21,727 bases of DNA from Moraxellaceae bacterium. Its GTDB lineage: Bacteria > Pseudomonadota > Gammaproteobacteria > Pseudomonadales > Ketobacteraceae. Numbering within the stretch: the first letter of the stretch is position 1; each line of letters starts with the position of its first letter. The stretch spans positions 1 through 21,727 of the forward strand of contig NVVG01000009.1 of assembly GCA_002402125.1 (NCBI GenBank), in the 5' to 3' direction. The translations under genes were made by a program, and so were the position numbers. The notes under the pieces are model-generated. The model had not been told where the DNA came from, ran no database searches, and saw only the letters and a list, made by a program, of their open reading frames with translations. This document shows, piece after piece, positions 5,235 to 15,009 of the stretch.

Positions 5235-7304
5235 TTAGTGTTGGGTTAAGGGGATAGTCAGAATAAAAAGTGTGCCTTCTCCAGGAGTACTTTCCACGGA
5301 AAAATCACCCCCAAGTACTTTTATTAATTCTCTTGCTTGGTATACACCAATTCCCATACCTTTTCCTGATTTTGTTGAATCAAATGGCTTAAAGAGTCGC
5401 TCTTTGATGAATTGCTGGGACATACCCTCGCCGTTATCCTCAACTTCGATTTTAATAGAATTACTGTTAACTGAAAGAGTGACGTCAATGAACCCATCTT
5501 TGCTGGTTGCTTCTTGCGCATTTTTTATAAGGTGGACCATAACCATTTCAAACCGATCCCGATCGACAGGCAATTTGGGCGAGGTATCCGCTAGTCGTAG
5601 AGACGGGATGGGGTAGTTCTCGTGGCACTTGTTGCATGCATCTACCAGCACCTTGTTGATCTCTATACTACCGAAGCTTGGCGTACTTGGTGTGCCTGGT
5701 TGATCTTTTTGTTGTAATTTCTGTAATAGATTGCTCATTCGTTTTACTGAGTTATCAATTGTGCTAATGGCATCTTCGATAAAGGCTGGGTTTTCTTTAT
5801 GCTTAGCGGCATTCTCAACAACAAGCGCTTGTTGCGCAATGAGATTTTTTAGGTCATGCATAACAAAAGCGGTAAGTTTATTGTAGGCATCAAATTGTTT
5901 TGATTCTGCCAGTTGTTCAGCAGAGGTATGTCGAGCAATGTAGCTAGAAACTTGTCGCCCAACTGTTTTTAATAGATCAAGATCTTCCCAGGTAAGTTGA
6001 GTTTCTAGGGGTGGCTTAGCAAGACCCATAAACCCTATAAGTTCGTTGTCGTTTAGTAATGGTAGTAGAATCCACAAATTTTGGATGTTATTGACCCAGC
6101 CAGGCAAGAGTTCGTTCATGTTACTGGTTTGGTTGGTGCTATCGGCGCTGGGGGAGAATACCCATTCTTGATTCTTTAGCGCGCTACAGAAATCGGAGTT
6201 TTTGGGTTCTGAGATATCAATGTTTGGTAGCGCTAGATTGTGAGTGGCCGCTGGCCAGTATCCACCGCTGCCATTATCCATCCATACACAGCCACCAGGG
6301 CTTCTAAACGTAGAGGCTACAGCCTTAATAGCTCTTTTGTGGAAGTCACCTTCGTCGGAGGGGAGGGACAGGTAATGAATAAGTCGTAGCCATTCAGTAC
6401 GGTAGTCATATTTGTGATTGAAAAAGTTTTTATCGATAATGACGCTGAGTCGAGTTCTTATGGTTCTCGATACAAAAATAACGACGATGCCCACGCAGGC
6501 CGAAAAGATGAGGACAACCTGCAGGATGACTCCCCAGGTACCGCCATAGAGTTTAATGTAATAACCACCAGCCGCCATCAGTGATAGGAAGAATCCTGCC
6601 GTGGTTAGGCTGGTGGAATAAAAGGCTATAGGCCGAGAAATTGAGATGCTAGTGCGCTGTTCAGGGCTATTAACAAAGGTTAGCAGTCCAACGGTTAACA
6701 GCAGCGCGCTGGTGCCACCTATCGCCCCTCTGGCATACCATAAATCGTAATCAATTTGCTTGAAAACAAGTCCGTGCGCAAATAGGTAGAGATCGTAAAG
6801 GAATATCGAACCTGCCGAGATGCAGAGTAATTTGACGTGACGTTCTTGATCGGTGTTCCTATACAGCTGCTCGACCGATACCAGTCCGAGAATGGATAGG
6901 AATAGGCCGTTCCAGGTATAAAGTGGATTAATCGCAAGCTCTATGGTTTGAGAATAAGATAGGGATAGAAGATTTATCGCCAATAGGGCTAACCACAGTC
7001 CATGAATTAGCCAATAAAACCTTTTTGGCATTGGAGAAGCTGAGCCAAGCGAAAGGGAGGAAAGAATAGCTGCAAACCAGGCGCCACTCTTGAGGATTTC
7101 CAATATGGGTATGTAGTGGACGTATTGAGGGTAATTGTCAGAAAAACCTACAAAAAAATTGAACGCTGCGCTGAATAGTACTGCGGTGGATAATAGTATA
7201 TGGGTTTGTTGTTTGCGATAGGTGTAAACAGTAACAAAAAACAGCACACCAAAAATGATGCCCCCGCCACTGTAGCTTAAACTGCTGATATCCTGTGAAA
7301 ACAC
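5235..7304 (-). CDS. prsK: XrtA/PEP-CTERM-system membrane histidine kinase PrsK
   Basis: A 689-residue sensor kinase. The first 290 or so residues form several membrane helices. A GAF-like domain follows (about 310-460). The phosphorylation helix has FVMHDLKNLIAQ with His483. The ATPase domain shows N box LIKNAQEAT, G1 DNGEGMS and G2 GKGMGIGVY. This membrane-GAF-kinase order with the MHDLKN motif is typical of PrsK. The GTG start at 7304 follows directly after an in-frame TAA, so no longer start is possible; the nearest GGAG is about 12 bases upstream. It is transcribed ahead of prsR. The signal sensed is unknown. Confidence 0.92.
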   Translation of the reverse strand: MFSQDISSLSYSGGGIIFGVLFFVTVYTYRKQQTHILLSTAVLFSAAFNFFVGFSDNYPQYVHYIPILEILKSGAWFAAILSSLSLGSASPMPKRFYWLIHGLWLALLAINLLSLSYSQTIELAINPLYTWNGLFLSILGLVSVEQLYRNTDQERHVKLLCISAGSIFLYDLYLFAHGLVFKQIDYDLWYARGAIGGTSALLLTVGLLTFVNSPEQRTSISISRPIAFYSTSLTTAGFFLSLMAAGGYYIKLYGGTWGVILQVVLIFSACVGIVVIFVSRTIRTRLSVIIDKNFFNHKYDYRTEWLRLIHYLSLPSDEGDFHKRAIKAVASTFRSPGGCVWMDNGSGGYWPAATHNLALPNIDISEPKNSDFCSALKNQEWVFSPSADSTNQTSNMNELLPGWVNNIQNLWILLPLLNDNELIGFMGLAKPPLETQLTWEDLDLLKTVGRQVSSYIARHTSAEQLAESKQFDAYNKLTAFVMHDLKNLIAQQALVVENAAKHKENPAFIEDAISTIDNSVKRMSNLLQKLQQKDQPGTPSTPSFGSIEINKVLVDACNKCHENYPIPSLRLADTSPKLPVDRDRFEMVMVHLIKNAQEATSKDGFIDVTLSVNSNSIKIEVEDNGEGMSQQFIKERLFKPFDSTKSGKGMGIGVYQARELIKVLGGDFSVESTPGEGTLFILTIPLTQH

Positions 7305-7306
7305 TT

Positions 7307-7334
7307 AATTCAGCGACTCCAATTCAGCGACCCC
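7307..7334. repeat. 14-bp tandem duplication at the prsK start
   Basis: aattcagcgactcc (7307-7320) is followed by aattcagcgacccc (7321-7334), one base different. It lies just upstream of the prsK GTG, and the left copy supplies the only GGAG-like ribosome site. Confidence 0.85.
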
Positions 7335-7376
7335 AATGTAGCTACGTTCATATTGTTCCTACGGATGGCCTGTAAA

Positions 7377-9806
7377 TTAATTAGCTGCGCTTTCAGTTTT
7401 ACGCAGTGAAGTTGCTATGCGGTTAACGGCTCTCTCAAACAATGGGCCGGACTCTAATATCGTAAGGTGCTTCTTTTGAATAGACATTGCAATGTCTTTC
7501 TTGTTTTTCTCTAGCGCCTTGATCCCAAATCGGTTAACAAACACATAGGTATCATTTTCCATGATTTTAGCGCTGAGTTTACACCGAATGCTTTTTAAAC
7601 CAGGCTCTGAGAGTACTGCCCAAGCGCCAACTGTTAAGTGTTCTGCTGCTTGTATTGACTCGAAACGCAGTGCACTTTGTTTGGCTTGTTGTCGCTCGAG
7701 TCCAGACATGTCTTGCCATGGCTTGTCGTGCGTGGGTTCACTGATGCCCAATGTCGTTTTCTGAGCGCTGCTGAGTTGGGTATGTCTAATTTCGGCGCTA
7801 CGCCCTTCACTGGCGAGTTGGAGAATGCCAAAAAGCCCGGGTGAGAGGTTGTTCCATTCTTCATTTTCCGCGTTGGCTTTTTTGATGCCTGCGTAAATAC
7901 GTTCTTTCAATTGTGGCGCTAGTTTTTTTGCACGCAATTGGGACTTGTTATCATCATGTGATTGAATTACCCATAATAGGTCATCTATCACCTGTACTGC
8001 ATCAAGCCATTCAGGGGATTTGTCTCCGTGGCGTAGATGATTACTTAACAGGAATTTATGCCAGTGTTTAACCAAGAAATCAGTTACGTAAGGGGGTAAC
8101 TCAGAATCTTTAATACGCTCACTGATGGTAACATGTACCGCTCGACGGGCATTTTCTGTTTTTGCTTGGCCGATGGCAGCTTCGCTTGTTCGTCGTTCAA
8201 TGACTTGGGCGCGTTTCTTCTCACTCGATAGCTTGGACTCTAAAACTTGAAGTTGTTTGCGGAACACCTCAAGGTCGCCATCACAGCTGTCGTGAATTTC
8301 TTGGACTATTGTTTGGATGAGAGAGAACAGTACATCTTGCTTGTCTGGGTCGTCTGCCGTCAATCCCAAGCTGGCCTCACCAAGAGTGTTTATCAAGGTA
8401 CGTGCTGGGTGTTTTTTATCTTCAAAGAAGCTCTTATCTTTAAGGGCAATTTTAAGGATAGGTATTTGTAACCGGCCTATTTGCGCTTGCACGGCGACGG
8501 GTAGGGCTTTATCGCTCAACACGAAATCGAAAAACATGGCCACCAAATTGATGACATTTTCATCTGGCTCATCAAGTGAGTGACTTTCTTTGTTGTGTTC
8601 GTTGGGGAGTAAAATACTTTCAACGATATCGCGAATGTAATTTCGAGTTGAGTTTACGTCAAAGGGTTGTTGGGCTTGAGCGTAGGTTAAACCCTGGATA
8701 AGTGAATCTTGGTTTATTGGTGGGCCGCTAAATTGTGCTCTTGAGATAAACCTTGGGTTGGTTTGCCCGCTGGTTTGAAATGTGGAAATGAGTTGAGATA
8801 GTTCGGTGTATCCAGGGGTAACTCTAGCGGAGACATCTTGAATATAGGAGTTTTCGTCTCTAGCGGTATATGCGTCGGTTGGCGAATAACCCCCTGACCC
8901 GTTGTCGGCTGAATAACTATCGCTCGCGCTCTGATCACTGGCCCGTTGATGACTATGATGTTGCTGGTTATCACCTCGATTTGAAGCGCCTTGTTGCCTG
9001 CTTCCTTGCGGTAGCTGCCTCTTTTCCTGCTGACTGGATTGAGGGGGTGGCTGTAGACCCTTTGGTTGTTGAGGGGCTCTATTTTGTGATTTGGGTTTGA
9101 TTTGAGGTAAAACCCCAGCGTTAACCAACAGCTCGTTTGCTAGATTGGTGATTTTAAACAGGTTCCTGCCAACAATTAAATCAAACTGCTTTAAAAAGAT
9201 AATTCTATTTTGCAGGGTTAAATCAATGGGGTCAGTTGCCTTGCAAAATGCCTCGCAGATTTGAGCGGGGTCAAGTGGGTTGTTTGACTCGGTGATCTCC
9301 ATGCTGTGTATCAAATAGTCGAAACGGATGGTTAAGTGATACAGGCTCTCCTGGCATTCCCCTCGTGCTTTGGTGATGACACTGGACAGCGCGACATTCT
9401 TTTCCATTTCATCTTCACTGACAAGACCTAGGCCTTCGAAGGTCGGCTTAGGGCGACTGTCCAGAGACTGTGTAGGTTTGGCTTGTTGATTGGTGCTGAG
9501 CTGCGAAAACAGGTTGTCTAATTCAAGCTTAAACTGCGTTAGGCATTCTTTCTTGTGCAGCCTGATGTCTCGCATGGTCTCAAACAGATCATTTTGCTTT
9601 TGATTGGTTTCTGCTTTGCTTGCCAGATCAAAAAACAAGTCATCACAGGAGACAAAAAATTCAGTAAGTTGATTGTTAAGTATGCTGAGGCTGTTCTCTT
9701 TAACTTGCTTGAGAATTGCTGGAAGTGCCGTTGTTACTGCCGTCACTGGTTTGGCACCTTGTTGGCTATTGGCTATGTGGCTCTGCTTGTCGGTTTCAGA
9801 TTTCAT
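7377..9806 (-). CDS. DUF1631 family protein
   Basis: An 809-residue cytosolic protein recognised as DUF1631 from its helical N-terminus (SILNNQLTEFFVSCDDLFFDLA), a central helical region and the C-terminal segment with LTVGAWAVL, a Lys-rich strand, YVFVNRFGIKAL and a closing FERAVNRI. That last part resembles a PilZ-like beta-barrel, but no RxxxR motif for cyclic di-GMP is evident. Residues of about 240-320 are a Gln/Ser/Pro/His-rich linker of low complexity. The ATG at 9806 has AAGGG six bases upstream. Biochemical function is unknown. It is separated from meaB by about 145 bp and from prsK by 72 bp, so it may be its own unit or read into prsK. Confidence 0.85.
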   Translation of the reverse strand: MKSETDKQSHIANSQQGAKPVTAVTTALPAILKQVKENSLSILNNQLTEFFVSCDDLFFDLASKAETNQKQNDLFETMRDIRLHKKECLTQFKLELDNLFSQLSTNQQAKPTQSLDSRPKPTFEGLGLVSEDEMEKNVALSSVITKARGECQESLYHLTIRFDYLIHSMEITESNNPLDPAQICEAFCKATDPIDLTLQNRIIFLKQFDLIVGRNLFKITNLANELLVNAGVLPQIKPKSQNRAPQQPKGLQPPPQSSQQEKRQLPQGSRQQGASNRGDNQQHHSHQRASDQSASDSYSADNGSGGYSPTDAYTARDENSYIQDVSARVTPGYTELSQLISTFQTSGQTNPRFISRAQFSGPPINQDSLIQGLTYAQAQQPFDVNSTRNYIRDIVESILLPNEHNKESHSLDEPDENVINLVAMFFDFVLSDKALPVAVQAQIGRLQIPILKIALKDKSFFEDKKHPARTLINTLGEASLGLTADDPDKQDVLFSLIQTIVQEIHDSCDGDLEVFRKQLQVLESKLSSEKKRAQVIERRTSEAAIGQAKTENARRAVHVTISERIKDSELPPYVTDFLVKHWHKFLLSNHLRHGDKSPEWLDAVQVIDDLLWVIQSHDDNKSQLRAKKLAPQLKERIYAGIKKANAENEEWNNLSPGLFGILQLASEGRSAEIRHTQLSSAQKTTLGISEPTHDKPWQDMSGLERQQAKQSALRFESIQAAEHLTVGAWAVLSEPGLKSIRCKLSAKIMENDTYVFVNRFGIKALEKNKKDIAMSIQKKHLTILESGPLFERAVNRIATSLRKTESAAN

Positions 9807-9934
9807 AACGTACCCTTGATAATATCGCCCCGAGCCACTTATTAGATTTGATTGTTAAGTGAGCTGTCCCTATTTTTTTGCACAATGCCTTATTTTTTCA
9901 TATTTCGCTGTAGGAGCCAATGAATATCGTCTTT

Positions 9935-9963
9935 AAAAGCCGGGGTATGCCCCTAATTAGGCT
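9935..9963 (-). terminator. Possible terminator of the mutase-meaB transcript
   Basis: On the minus strand GGGG-N4-CCCC is flanked by AGCC and GGCT, which can extend the stem across an internal loop, and is followed by CTTTT. It overlaps the meaB stop codon, and the short T-run makes it a weak candidate. Confidence 0.4.
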
Positions 9964-10933
9964 TGTTAGAGGTAAAAAAGCTGTTAATTGTCTCAGTTGC
10001 CGCTTTTAGAGGCGTCATTTTTCCTAATTCAACTTGTTGAATCAGTTGAGTTTTCTTGCGCGCGCAGTTGGCGTCATTGTTAAGTCTGATGTCCAACAGC
10101 TCATGTATGAGGGACTGCATCCATTCAAGGTCCTGGTGTTTTCGCTTGTTCTGGCGAAATTCAGCAAGGTCTTCACTCTCGAAATAACCGCTGATTAGGC
10201 TCCAGGCTTCATCAATATTACGCTTTTCGAGTGCCGAACAGGTCAGAACTGATGGGGTCCACTGCTGTTTGTGGCTAACAAAATGCAGCGCATTTTGGTA
10301 ATGTATTTTCGCTTGTCTTGCGAGCAATTCGCAGGCGCCATCGGCTTTATTTACGATGATCGAGTCGGCTAGTTCCAAAATTCCCTTTTTGATTCCTTGT
10401 AACTCGTCTCCAGCATTGGGTAGCATTAGCACAAGGAAAAAATCAACCATGCCAGACACTTGGTATTCTGATTGACCAACACCGACGGTTTCTATGATGG
10501 TGATATCGTATCCAGCAGCTTCACAAAGCAACAAGGCTTCTCGAGTTTTTTGGGCGACACCGCCTAAGGATCCCGAGGTTGGTGAGGGGCGGATGAATGC
10601 ATTGTCATTTTGCGATAGGAGCTCCATTCGGGTTTTATCGCCTAGGATGCTCCCACCAGTGATGGGCGAGCTTGGGTCGACGGCAAGTACAGCGACCTTT
10701 TTACCTTGAGAAATTAGATGCAGGCCAAAAGCTTCAATAAACGTCGATTTGCCAACCCCAGGCACTCCGGTAATACCAATTCTTAGGCTTTTGCCGGTGT
10801 GAGGTAGCACCGAGTCTAAAAGCGCTTGGGCCTGCTTTCGGTGGGTCTCCAAGCTGCTTTCGGTCAGGGTGATGGCTTTCGCAAGGCTGCGCCGGTTGCC
10901 TTGCAAAAGCTTGTCTATATCAATAGTGCTCAT
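9953..10933 (-). CDS. meaB: Methylmalonyl-CoA mutase-associated GTPase MeaB
   Basis: A 326-residue G3E-family GTPase of the MeaB/ArgK type, which guards methylmalonyl-CoA mutase by gating adenosylcobalamin loading and inactive-cofactor release. The P-loop GVPGVGKST is at residues 56-64. DPSSPITGGSILGDKTRM and the ETVGVGQSE switch follow, then the base-recognition motif NKAD. Length fits the family. The ATG lies seven bases after the mutase stop with no clear ribosome site, so it is probably translated by coupling to the mutase. This gene order is standard for the pathway. Confidence 0.96.
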   Translation of the reverse strand: MSTIDIDKLLQGNRRSLAKAITLTESSLETHRKQAQALLDSVLPHTGKSLRIGITGVPGVGKSTFIEAFGLHLISQGKKVAVLAVDPSSPITGGSILGDKTRMELLSQNDNAFIRPSPTSGSLGGVAQKTREALLLCEAAGYDITIIETVGVGQSEYQVSGMVDFFLVLMLPNAGDELQGIKKGILELADSIIVNKADGACELLARQAKIHYQNALHFVSHKQQWTPSVLTCSALEKRNIDEAWSLISGYFESEDLAEFRQNKRKHQDLEWMQSLIHELLDIRLNNDANCARKKTQLIQQVELGKMTPLKAATETINSFFTSNKPN

Positions 10934-10940
10934 ACAGTTA

Positions 10941-13103
10941 TTACGTTTTATTTGTCGCTTGGTTTATAGCGGTAAGTACATCTTTGGCTGCCAGTGGGAT
11001 TTTTGTTCCTGGGCCAAAGATTCCTTTAACGCCTGCGTCATAGAGGAAGTCATAGTCTTGACGAGGAATAACACCACCGGCAACGACTAAGATGTCGTTA
11101 GCGTCTTGTGCTTTTAATGCGTTAATCAACTCGGGTATCAAGGTCTTGTGACCGGCAGCTTGTGATGAAACGCCGACTACATGCACGTCGTTTTCGATGG
11201 CTTGTTTGGCAACCTCGGCCGGGGTCGAGAAAAGCGGCGACAGATCAATATCAAAACCGACGTCAGCAAAGGCTGTGGCAATAACTTTAGCACCACGGTC
11301 ATGACCATCTTGACCCATTTTTGCCACTAGCATACGGGGGCGGCGTCCGTGAATTTTTTCGAACGCTTCGATATCTGACGATATCTCGTTCCAATCACTA
11401 TCGTTTGCATATGAGCTGCCATAGACACCGGATACTGTTCGGGCGCTGGCGTTAAATCTGCCCCATTCTTTTTCTAAGGCGTAACTGATTTCACCCACAC
11501 TGGCGCGGGCACGAGCGGCCTTTATCGCCAGGTCTAGACTGTTGCCTTCGCCTGTTTTGGCATAATTCTGGAGGTCTGCAAGAGCTTTATCCACCGCGAC
11601 TTGGTCTCGGTCTGCTTTCATTTTGTTAAGACGGGTGATTTGAGAATCTCTTACGGCCGAGTTGTCAATTTCCAGGACGTCGATGTCATCTTCTTCGTCG
11701 AGCTGATATTTGTTTACTCCAACGATGACGTCTTCGCCGCGGTCAATGCGGGCTTGCTTTTTGGCCGCAGATTCTTCGATCTTGAGCTTGGGTTCGCCGG
11801 TCTCGATGGCTTTTGCCATGCCGCCGAGAGTTTCGATATTCTCGATGATCTCCCAGGCTTTATCGGATATTTCTTGAGTCAGGGATTCCATCATGTAAGA
11901 GCCCCCCCAAGGATCAACAACATTTGTGATACCGGTTTCATCTTGCACAATGATTTGGGTGTTGCGTGCAATACGGGCGGAAAATTCCGTTGGCAATGCG
12001 ATGGCTTCATCGAATGCATTGGTATGAAGTGATTGAGTGCCGCCAAATACCGCTGCCATGGCTTCGATGGTGGTGCGCACTACATTATTATAAGGATCCT
12101 GTTCGGTGAGCGACCAACCGGACGTTTGGCAATGGGTCCTGAGCATGAGTGAGCGAGAGTCTTTGGGGTTGTACTTGGATACAATGCGATGCCAAAGTAG
12201 CCTGGCTGCTCGGAGTTTGGCGATTTCCATGTAGAAGTTCATGCCAATGCCAAAGAAGAAGGAAAGGCGAGGGGCAAAGGTGTCAATCTCCAAGCCAGAC
12301 TTTAGGGCAGAATCAATGTATTCCCTACCGTCTGCTAGCGTGTACGCAAGTTCCAGTGCGGCGTCTGCTCCCGCTTCTTGTATATGGTAGCCAGATATGG
12401 AGATCGAGTTATACTTCGGCATGTGCGTTGAGGTATAGGAGATAATATCTGAAATGATCCCCATTGACTCTTTGGGAGGGTATATATAGGTGTTGCGTAC
12501 CATAAATTCTTTTAGAATATCATTCTGGATGGTGCCAGAGAGTTTTTCTTGTGGAACACCTTGCTCCTCAGCGGCCACTATATAACTTGCCAAAACCGGT
12601 AATACAGCACCATTCATCGTCATTGATACGGAGACCTTATCTAACGGAATGTCGTCAAATAGAATTTTCATATCTTCAACAGAATCGATAGCAACTCCCG
12701 CTTTACCTACATCCCCAGTCACCCGCTCATGATCGGAGTCATAGCCCCGGTGGGTTGCCAGATCAAAAGCAACCGATGCGCCTTGTTGCCCCGCGGCAAG
12801 ATTCTTTTTATAGAAAGCATTGGATGCCTCAGCAGTAGAAAAACCGGCATATTGACGAATAGTCCAGGGGCGACCAGCGTACATCGTTGCTTTTGGCCCT
12901 CTTACGTAGGGGGCAAAACCTGGGAGGGTGTCCGCATTTTTAAGGTTGGCTACATCTTCTGAGGTATAAAGTGGCTTTATATCGATGCCCTCAGGGGTTT
13001 TGGTTACCAATTCTGCAGGATCTTTGCCTTTGCATTCTTTGGTTGCCAATTGACGCCATTCTGCCAGGCTAGGTCTGTTGGAAGAGTCTGTCTTGTCTGT
13101 CAT
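10941..13103 (-). CDS. scpA: Methylmalonyl-CoA mutase, full-length chain
   Basis: A 720-residue adenosylcobalamin enzyme converting (R)-methylmalonyl-CoA to succinyl-CoA, the last step of propionyl-CoA catabolism. The N-terminal TIM-barrel has the substrate-binding region ([21 protein letters not shown]) and [12 protein letters not shown]. The C-terminal cobalamin domain has DGHDRG with the axial ligand His601, then [10 protein letters not shown]. Barrel and cobalamin domains are both present in one chain, so no separate small catalytic subunit is needed. The ATG at 13103 has AAGGTGG upstream. It leads the operon with meaB and is divergent from the epimerase gene. Propionyl-CoA carboxylase genes are not in the window. 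Confidence 0.97.
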   Translation of the reverse strand: MTDKTDSSNRPSLAEWRQLATKECKGKDPAELVTKTPEGIDIKPLYTSEDVANLKNADTLPGFAPYVRGPKATMYAGRPWTIRQYAGFSTAEASNAFYKKNLAAGQQGASVAFDLATHRGYDSDHERVTGDVGKAGVAIDSVEDMKILFDDIPLDKVSVSMTMNGAVLPVLASYIVAAEEQGVPQEKLSGTIQNDILKEFMVRNTYIYPPKESMGIISDIISYTSTHMPKYNSISISGYHIQEAGADAALELAYTLADGREYIDSALKSGLEIDTFAPRLSFFFGIGMNFYMEIAKLRAARLLWHRIVSKYNPKDSRSLMLRTHCQTSGWSLTEQDPYNNVVRTTIEAMAAVFGGTQSLHTNAFDEAIALPTEFSARIARNTQIIVQDETGITNVVDPWGGSYMMESLTQEISDKAWEIIENIETLGGMAKAIETGEPKLKIEESAAKKQARIDRGEDVIVGVNKYQLDEEDDIDVLEIDNSAVRDSQITRLNKMKADRDQVAVDKALADLQNYAKTGEGNSLDLAIKAARARASVGEISYALEKEWGRFNASARTVSGVYGSSYANDSDWNEISSDIEAFEKIHGRRPRMLVAKMGQDGHDRGAKVIATAFADVGFDIDLSPLFSTPAEVAKQAIENDVHVVGVSSQAAGHKTLIPELINALKAQDANDILVVAGGVIPRQDYDFLYDAGVKGIFGPGTKIPLAAKDVLTAINQATNKT

Positions 13104-13180
13104 ATTGCCACCTTAAATCTAACATGCGCGCAAACCCGCAAATTTCGGGCCTGGCTATTAACCATAAATGCGGCTAAGAC

Positions 13181-13199
13181 TAACCAATTTGGCTGGTTA
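13181..13199. promoter_or_regulatory. Inverted repeat in the mutase-epimerase divergent region
   Basis: TAACCA-N7-TGGTTA is a clean dyad in the 279-bp divergent region, about 80 bp before the mutase start; another TTAACCA lies near 13158. It could be an operator for a regulator of propionyl-CoA or methylmalonyl-CoA metabolism. The regulator is not identified. Confidence 0.4.
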
Positions 13200-13263
13200 A
13201 CGCACGTAAATTTAATTTGCAGTTGTAACATTGTTGTTGTATGTCTTTGATAACACAGTTAAA

Positions 13264-13282
13264 TACGCCGATAAATGGCGTA
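13264..13282. promoter_or_regulatory. Second inverted repeat in the divergent region
   Basis: TACGCC-N7-GGCGTA is a 6-bp dyad with the same 7-base spacer as the one at 13181-13199 but a different half-site. It lies about 100 bp before the epimerase start. A weak -10-like TAGAAT is at 13341-13346. Confidence 0.35.
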
Positions 13283-13382
13283 AATATACGCTGCTAACAC
13301 TCTCGCAGTACACTCACTTTCTATCGTGGGCCAAACCGACTAGAATGCGTCTTTTGTTTAGCCATGCCTTTGAGGGGATATT

Positions 13383-13793
13383 ATGATAATTGGTTTAGAC
13401 CATGTAGCTATCGCTGTACCAGATTTAGAGAAATCTATTAAACGCTTTGCGGAAGATTTTGGTCTGGATTTTAAAGGCTCCGAAACGGTTGAAGATGCCA
13501 AAACCCAGACAGCATTCTTTCCTATTTCTGGCACCCAAATTGAGCTTGTACATCCTTTAAATGGCGAGGGGCCAGTACAAAAATACCTCGACAAAAAAGG
13601 CGGTGGTTTGCATCATATTTGTTTTAAGAGCGATGATGTGGCGGCTGACATGGAACGCCTGACAGAGAAAGGCTATATCTTCTTGTCGGATGCCCCTAAA
13701 CCTGGCGCGCACAATACTCTGGTTGCGTTTATTCACCCCAAGTGTACCGATGGTGTGTTAATCGAAATCGCTGAGCATCCTAAAGACCATTAA
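13383..13793 (+). CDS. mce: Methylmalonyl-CoA epimerase
   Basis: A 136-residue VOC-superfamily metalloenzyme that interconverts (S)- and (R)-methylmalonyl-CoA, feeding the divergent mutase. Two beta-alpha-beta-beta-beta modules are visible. Likely metal ligands are His7 (LDHVAIAV), His78 (GGGLHHICF) and Glu128 (GVLIEIAEH); Glu54 in the IELV strand is in the region of the catalytic base. The ATG at 13383 follows GAGGGG by about five bases. Length is normal. Confidence 0.95.
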   Translation: MIIGLDHVAIAVPDLEKSIKRFAEDFGLDFKGSETVEDAKTQTAFFPISGTQIELVHPLNGEGPVQKYLDKKGGGLHHICFKSDDVAADMERLTEKGYIFLSDAPKPGAHNTLVAFIHPKCTDGVLIEIAEHPKDH

Positions 13794-13890
13794 TAGAATA
13801 GAGCTATTAAACAGCAGGGAAGTGATTTTTATGGTTGTTATGCCATAATTCAGATCTGCTTTAATCAAAATAAAGGAAATGAGTTTAAAG

Positions 13891-14715
13891 ATGATTACTA
13901 AATGTTTATTCCCTGTTGCGGGTTATGGAACCCGTTTTTTGCCGGCCACTAAGTCTCAGCCGAAAGAGATGCTGCCAATTGTTAACAAGCCACTCGTACA
14001 ATATGGTGTTGAAGAGGCATTAAAAGCCGGGCTGTCTGACATTAGTTTTGTTACAGGTCGAGGCAAGAGAGCTATTGCCGATCATTTTGATATTAATTAT
14101 GAACTTGAACATCAGATCAAGGGCACGGGCAAAGAATCTTATTTAGATTCTATTCGTGAAGTCATCGATGCCTGTACCTTTACCTATACTCGCCAATCAG
14201 AGATGAAAGGTTTGGGCCATGCAATTTTAACGGGCAAACCCATGATTGGTGATCAGCCTTTTGGTGTTATTTTGGCGGATGATCTTTGTTTTGATGATGA
14301 CGAGGGTGTGATGGCGCAGATGGTTAATCTGTATAAGCAGTTTCGTTGCAGTATCGTTGCTATTGAAGAAGTGCCGATGGAAGAAACGTCAAAGTACGGA
14401 ATCGTTGAAGGCGTCAATATTAAGGATGGCTTGTTTCGAGTAACCAATATGGTTGAGAAACCAAAACCAGAAGACGCACCGTCAAACTTGGCGGTTATTG
14501 GTCGTTATATATTAACCCCTGATATTTTCGACATTCTTGAAAAAACCCCTCCTGGTGCTAATGGTGAAATTCAAATTACTGATGCGCTACTTGAGCAAGC
14601 AAAAACAGGTTGTGTTATGGCGTTTAAATTTCGAGGCAAGCGTTTTGATTGCGGTAGTGTGGATGGTTATATCGAAGCGACTAACTATTGTTATGAGAAT
14701 TATTATAAGAAGTAG
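13891..14715 (+). CDS. galU: UTP-glucose-1-phosphate uridylyltransferase
   Basis: A 274-residue cytosolic nucleotidyltransferase making UDP-glucose from UTP and glucose-1-phosphate. The signature GYGTRFLPATKSQPKEMLP is at the N-terminus. VTGRGKRAIADHFD, the ILADDLCFDD metal-site region, MVEKPKPEDAPSNLAVIGRYI and KRFDCGSVDGYIEA complete the family pattern. The ATG at 13891 gives the usual MI-KCLFP start; an ATG at 13879 would add four residues but has its GGA only one base away. It follows mce after about 97 bp and is closed by a hairpin. Its product is the substrate of Ugd at 1645-2973. Confidence 0.96.
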   Translation: MITKCLFPVAGYGTRFLPATKSQPKEMLPIVNKPLVQYGVEEALKAGLSDISFVTGRGKRAIADHFDINYELEHQIKGTGKESYLDSIREVIDACTFTYTRQSEMKGLGHAILTGKPMIGDQPFGVILADDLCFDDDEGVMAQMVNLYKQFRCSIVAIEEVPMEETSKYGIVEGVNIKDGLFRVTNMVEKPKPEDAPSNLAVIGRYILTPDIFDILEKTPPGANGEIQITDALLEQAKTGCVMAFKFRGKRFDCGSVDGYIEATNYCYENYYKK

Positions 14716-14765
14716 TACGTTAGGTGCTGGAAATGGGCTGATAGATTTTAGCTTTGTTTTGTATA

Positions 14766-14800
14766 CAGAGGAGGGCTCGCGCCCTTAGCTCTGTTCTTTC
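14766..14800 (+). terminator. Likely galU terminator
   Basis: CAGAG...GGGC-tcgc-GCCC...CTCTG forms a GC-rich hairpin with a small internal mismatch, followed by the T-rich TTCTTTC. It begins about 50 bp past the galU stop. Confidence 0.6.
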
Positions 14801-14906
14801 GATTTCAATAGACGGAAATTCGATCTATAAGACATTCAATGAAACAAACTGCAGTATGCCTTCTCCGGTAACAGGAAGATTGGATCAAAAATAGCGTATA
14901 CGTTGA

Positions 14907-14926
14907 AATGAGAGCCAACTCTCATT
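14907..14926. repeat. Short perfect inverted repeat
   Basis: AATGAGAG-ccaa-CTCTCATT is an 8-bp stem with a 4-base loop, about 85 bp before the start of the membrane protein at 15010. There is no T-run beside it, so an operator or leader hairpin is as likely as a terminator. Confidence 0.5.
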
Positions 14927-15009
14927 ATTGGACTTAAAGTTATTATACCTTGAAGAATTGGTAAACCAGATTTGTTTGAGTGACTTGACCAAGGATGTGA
15001 AAAATAGCC

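Noticed and set aside
5272..5616. Plus-strand 114-residue frame inside prsK
   Set aside because: It is antisense to the well-defined kinase ATPase domain and has no independent support.
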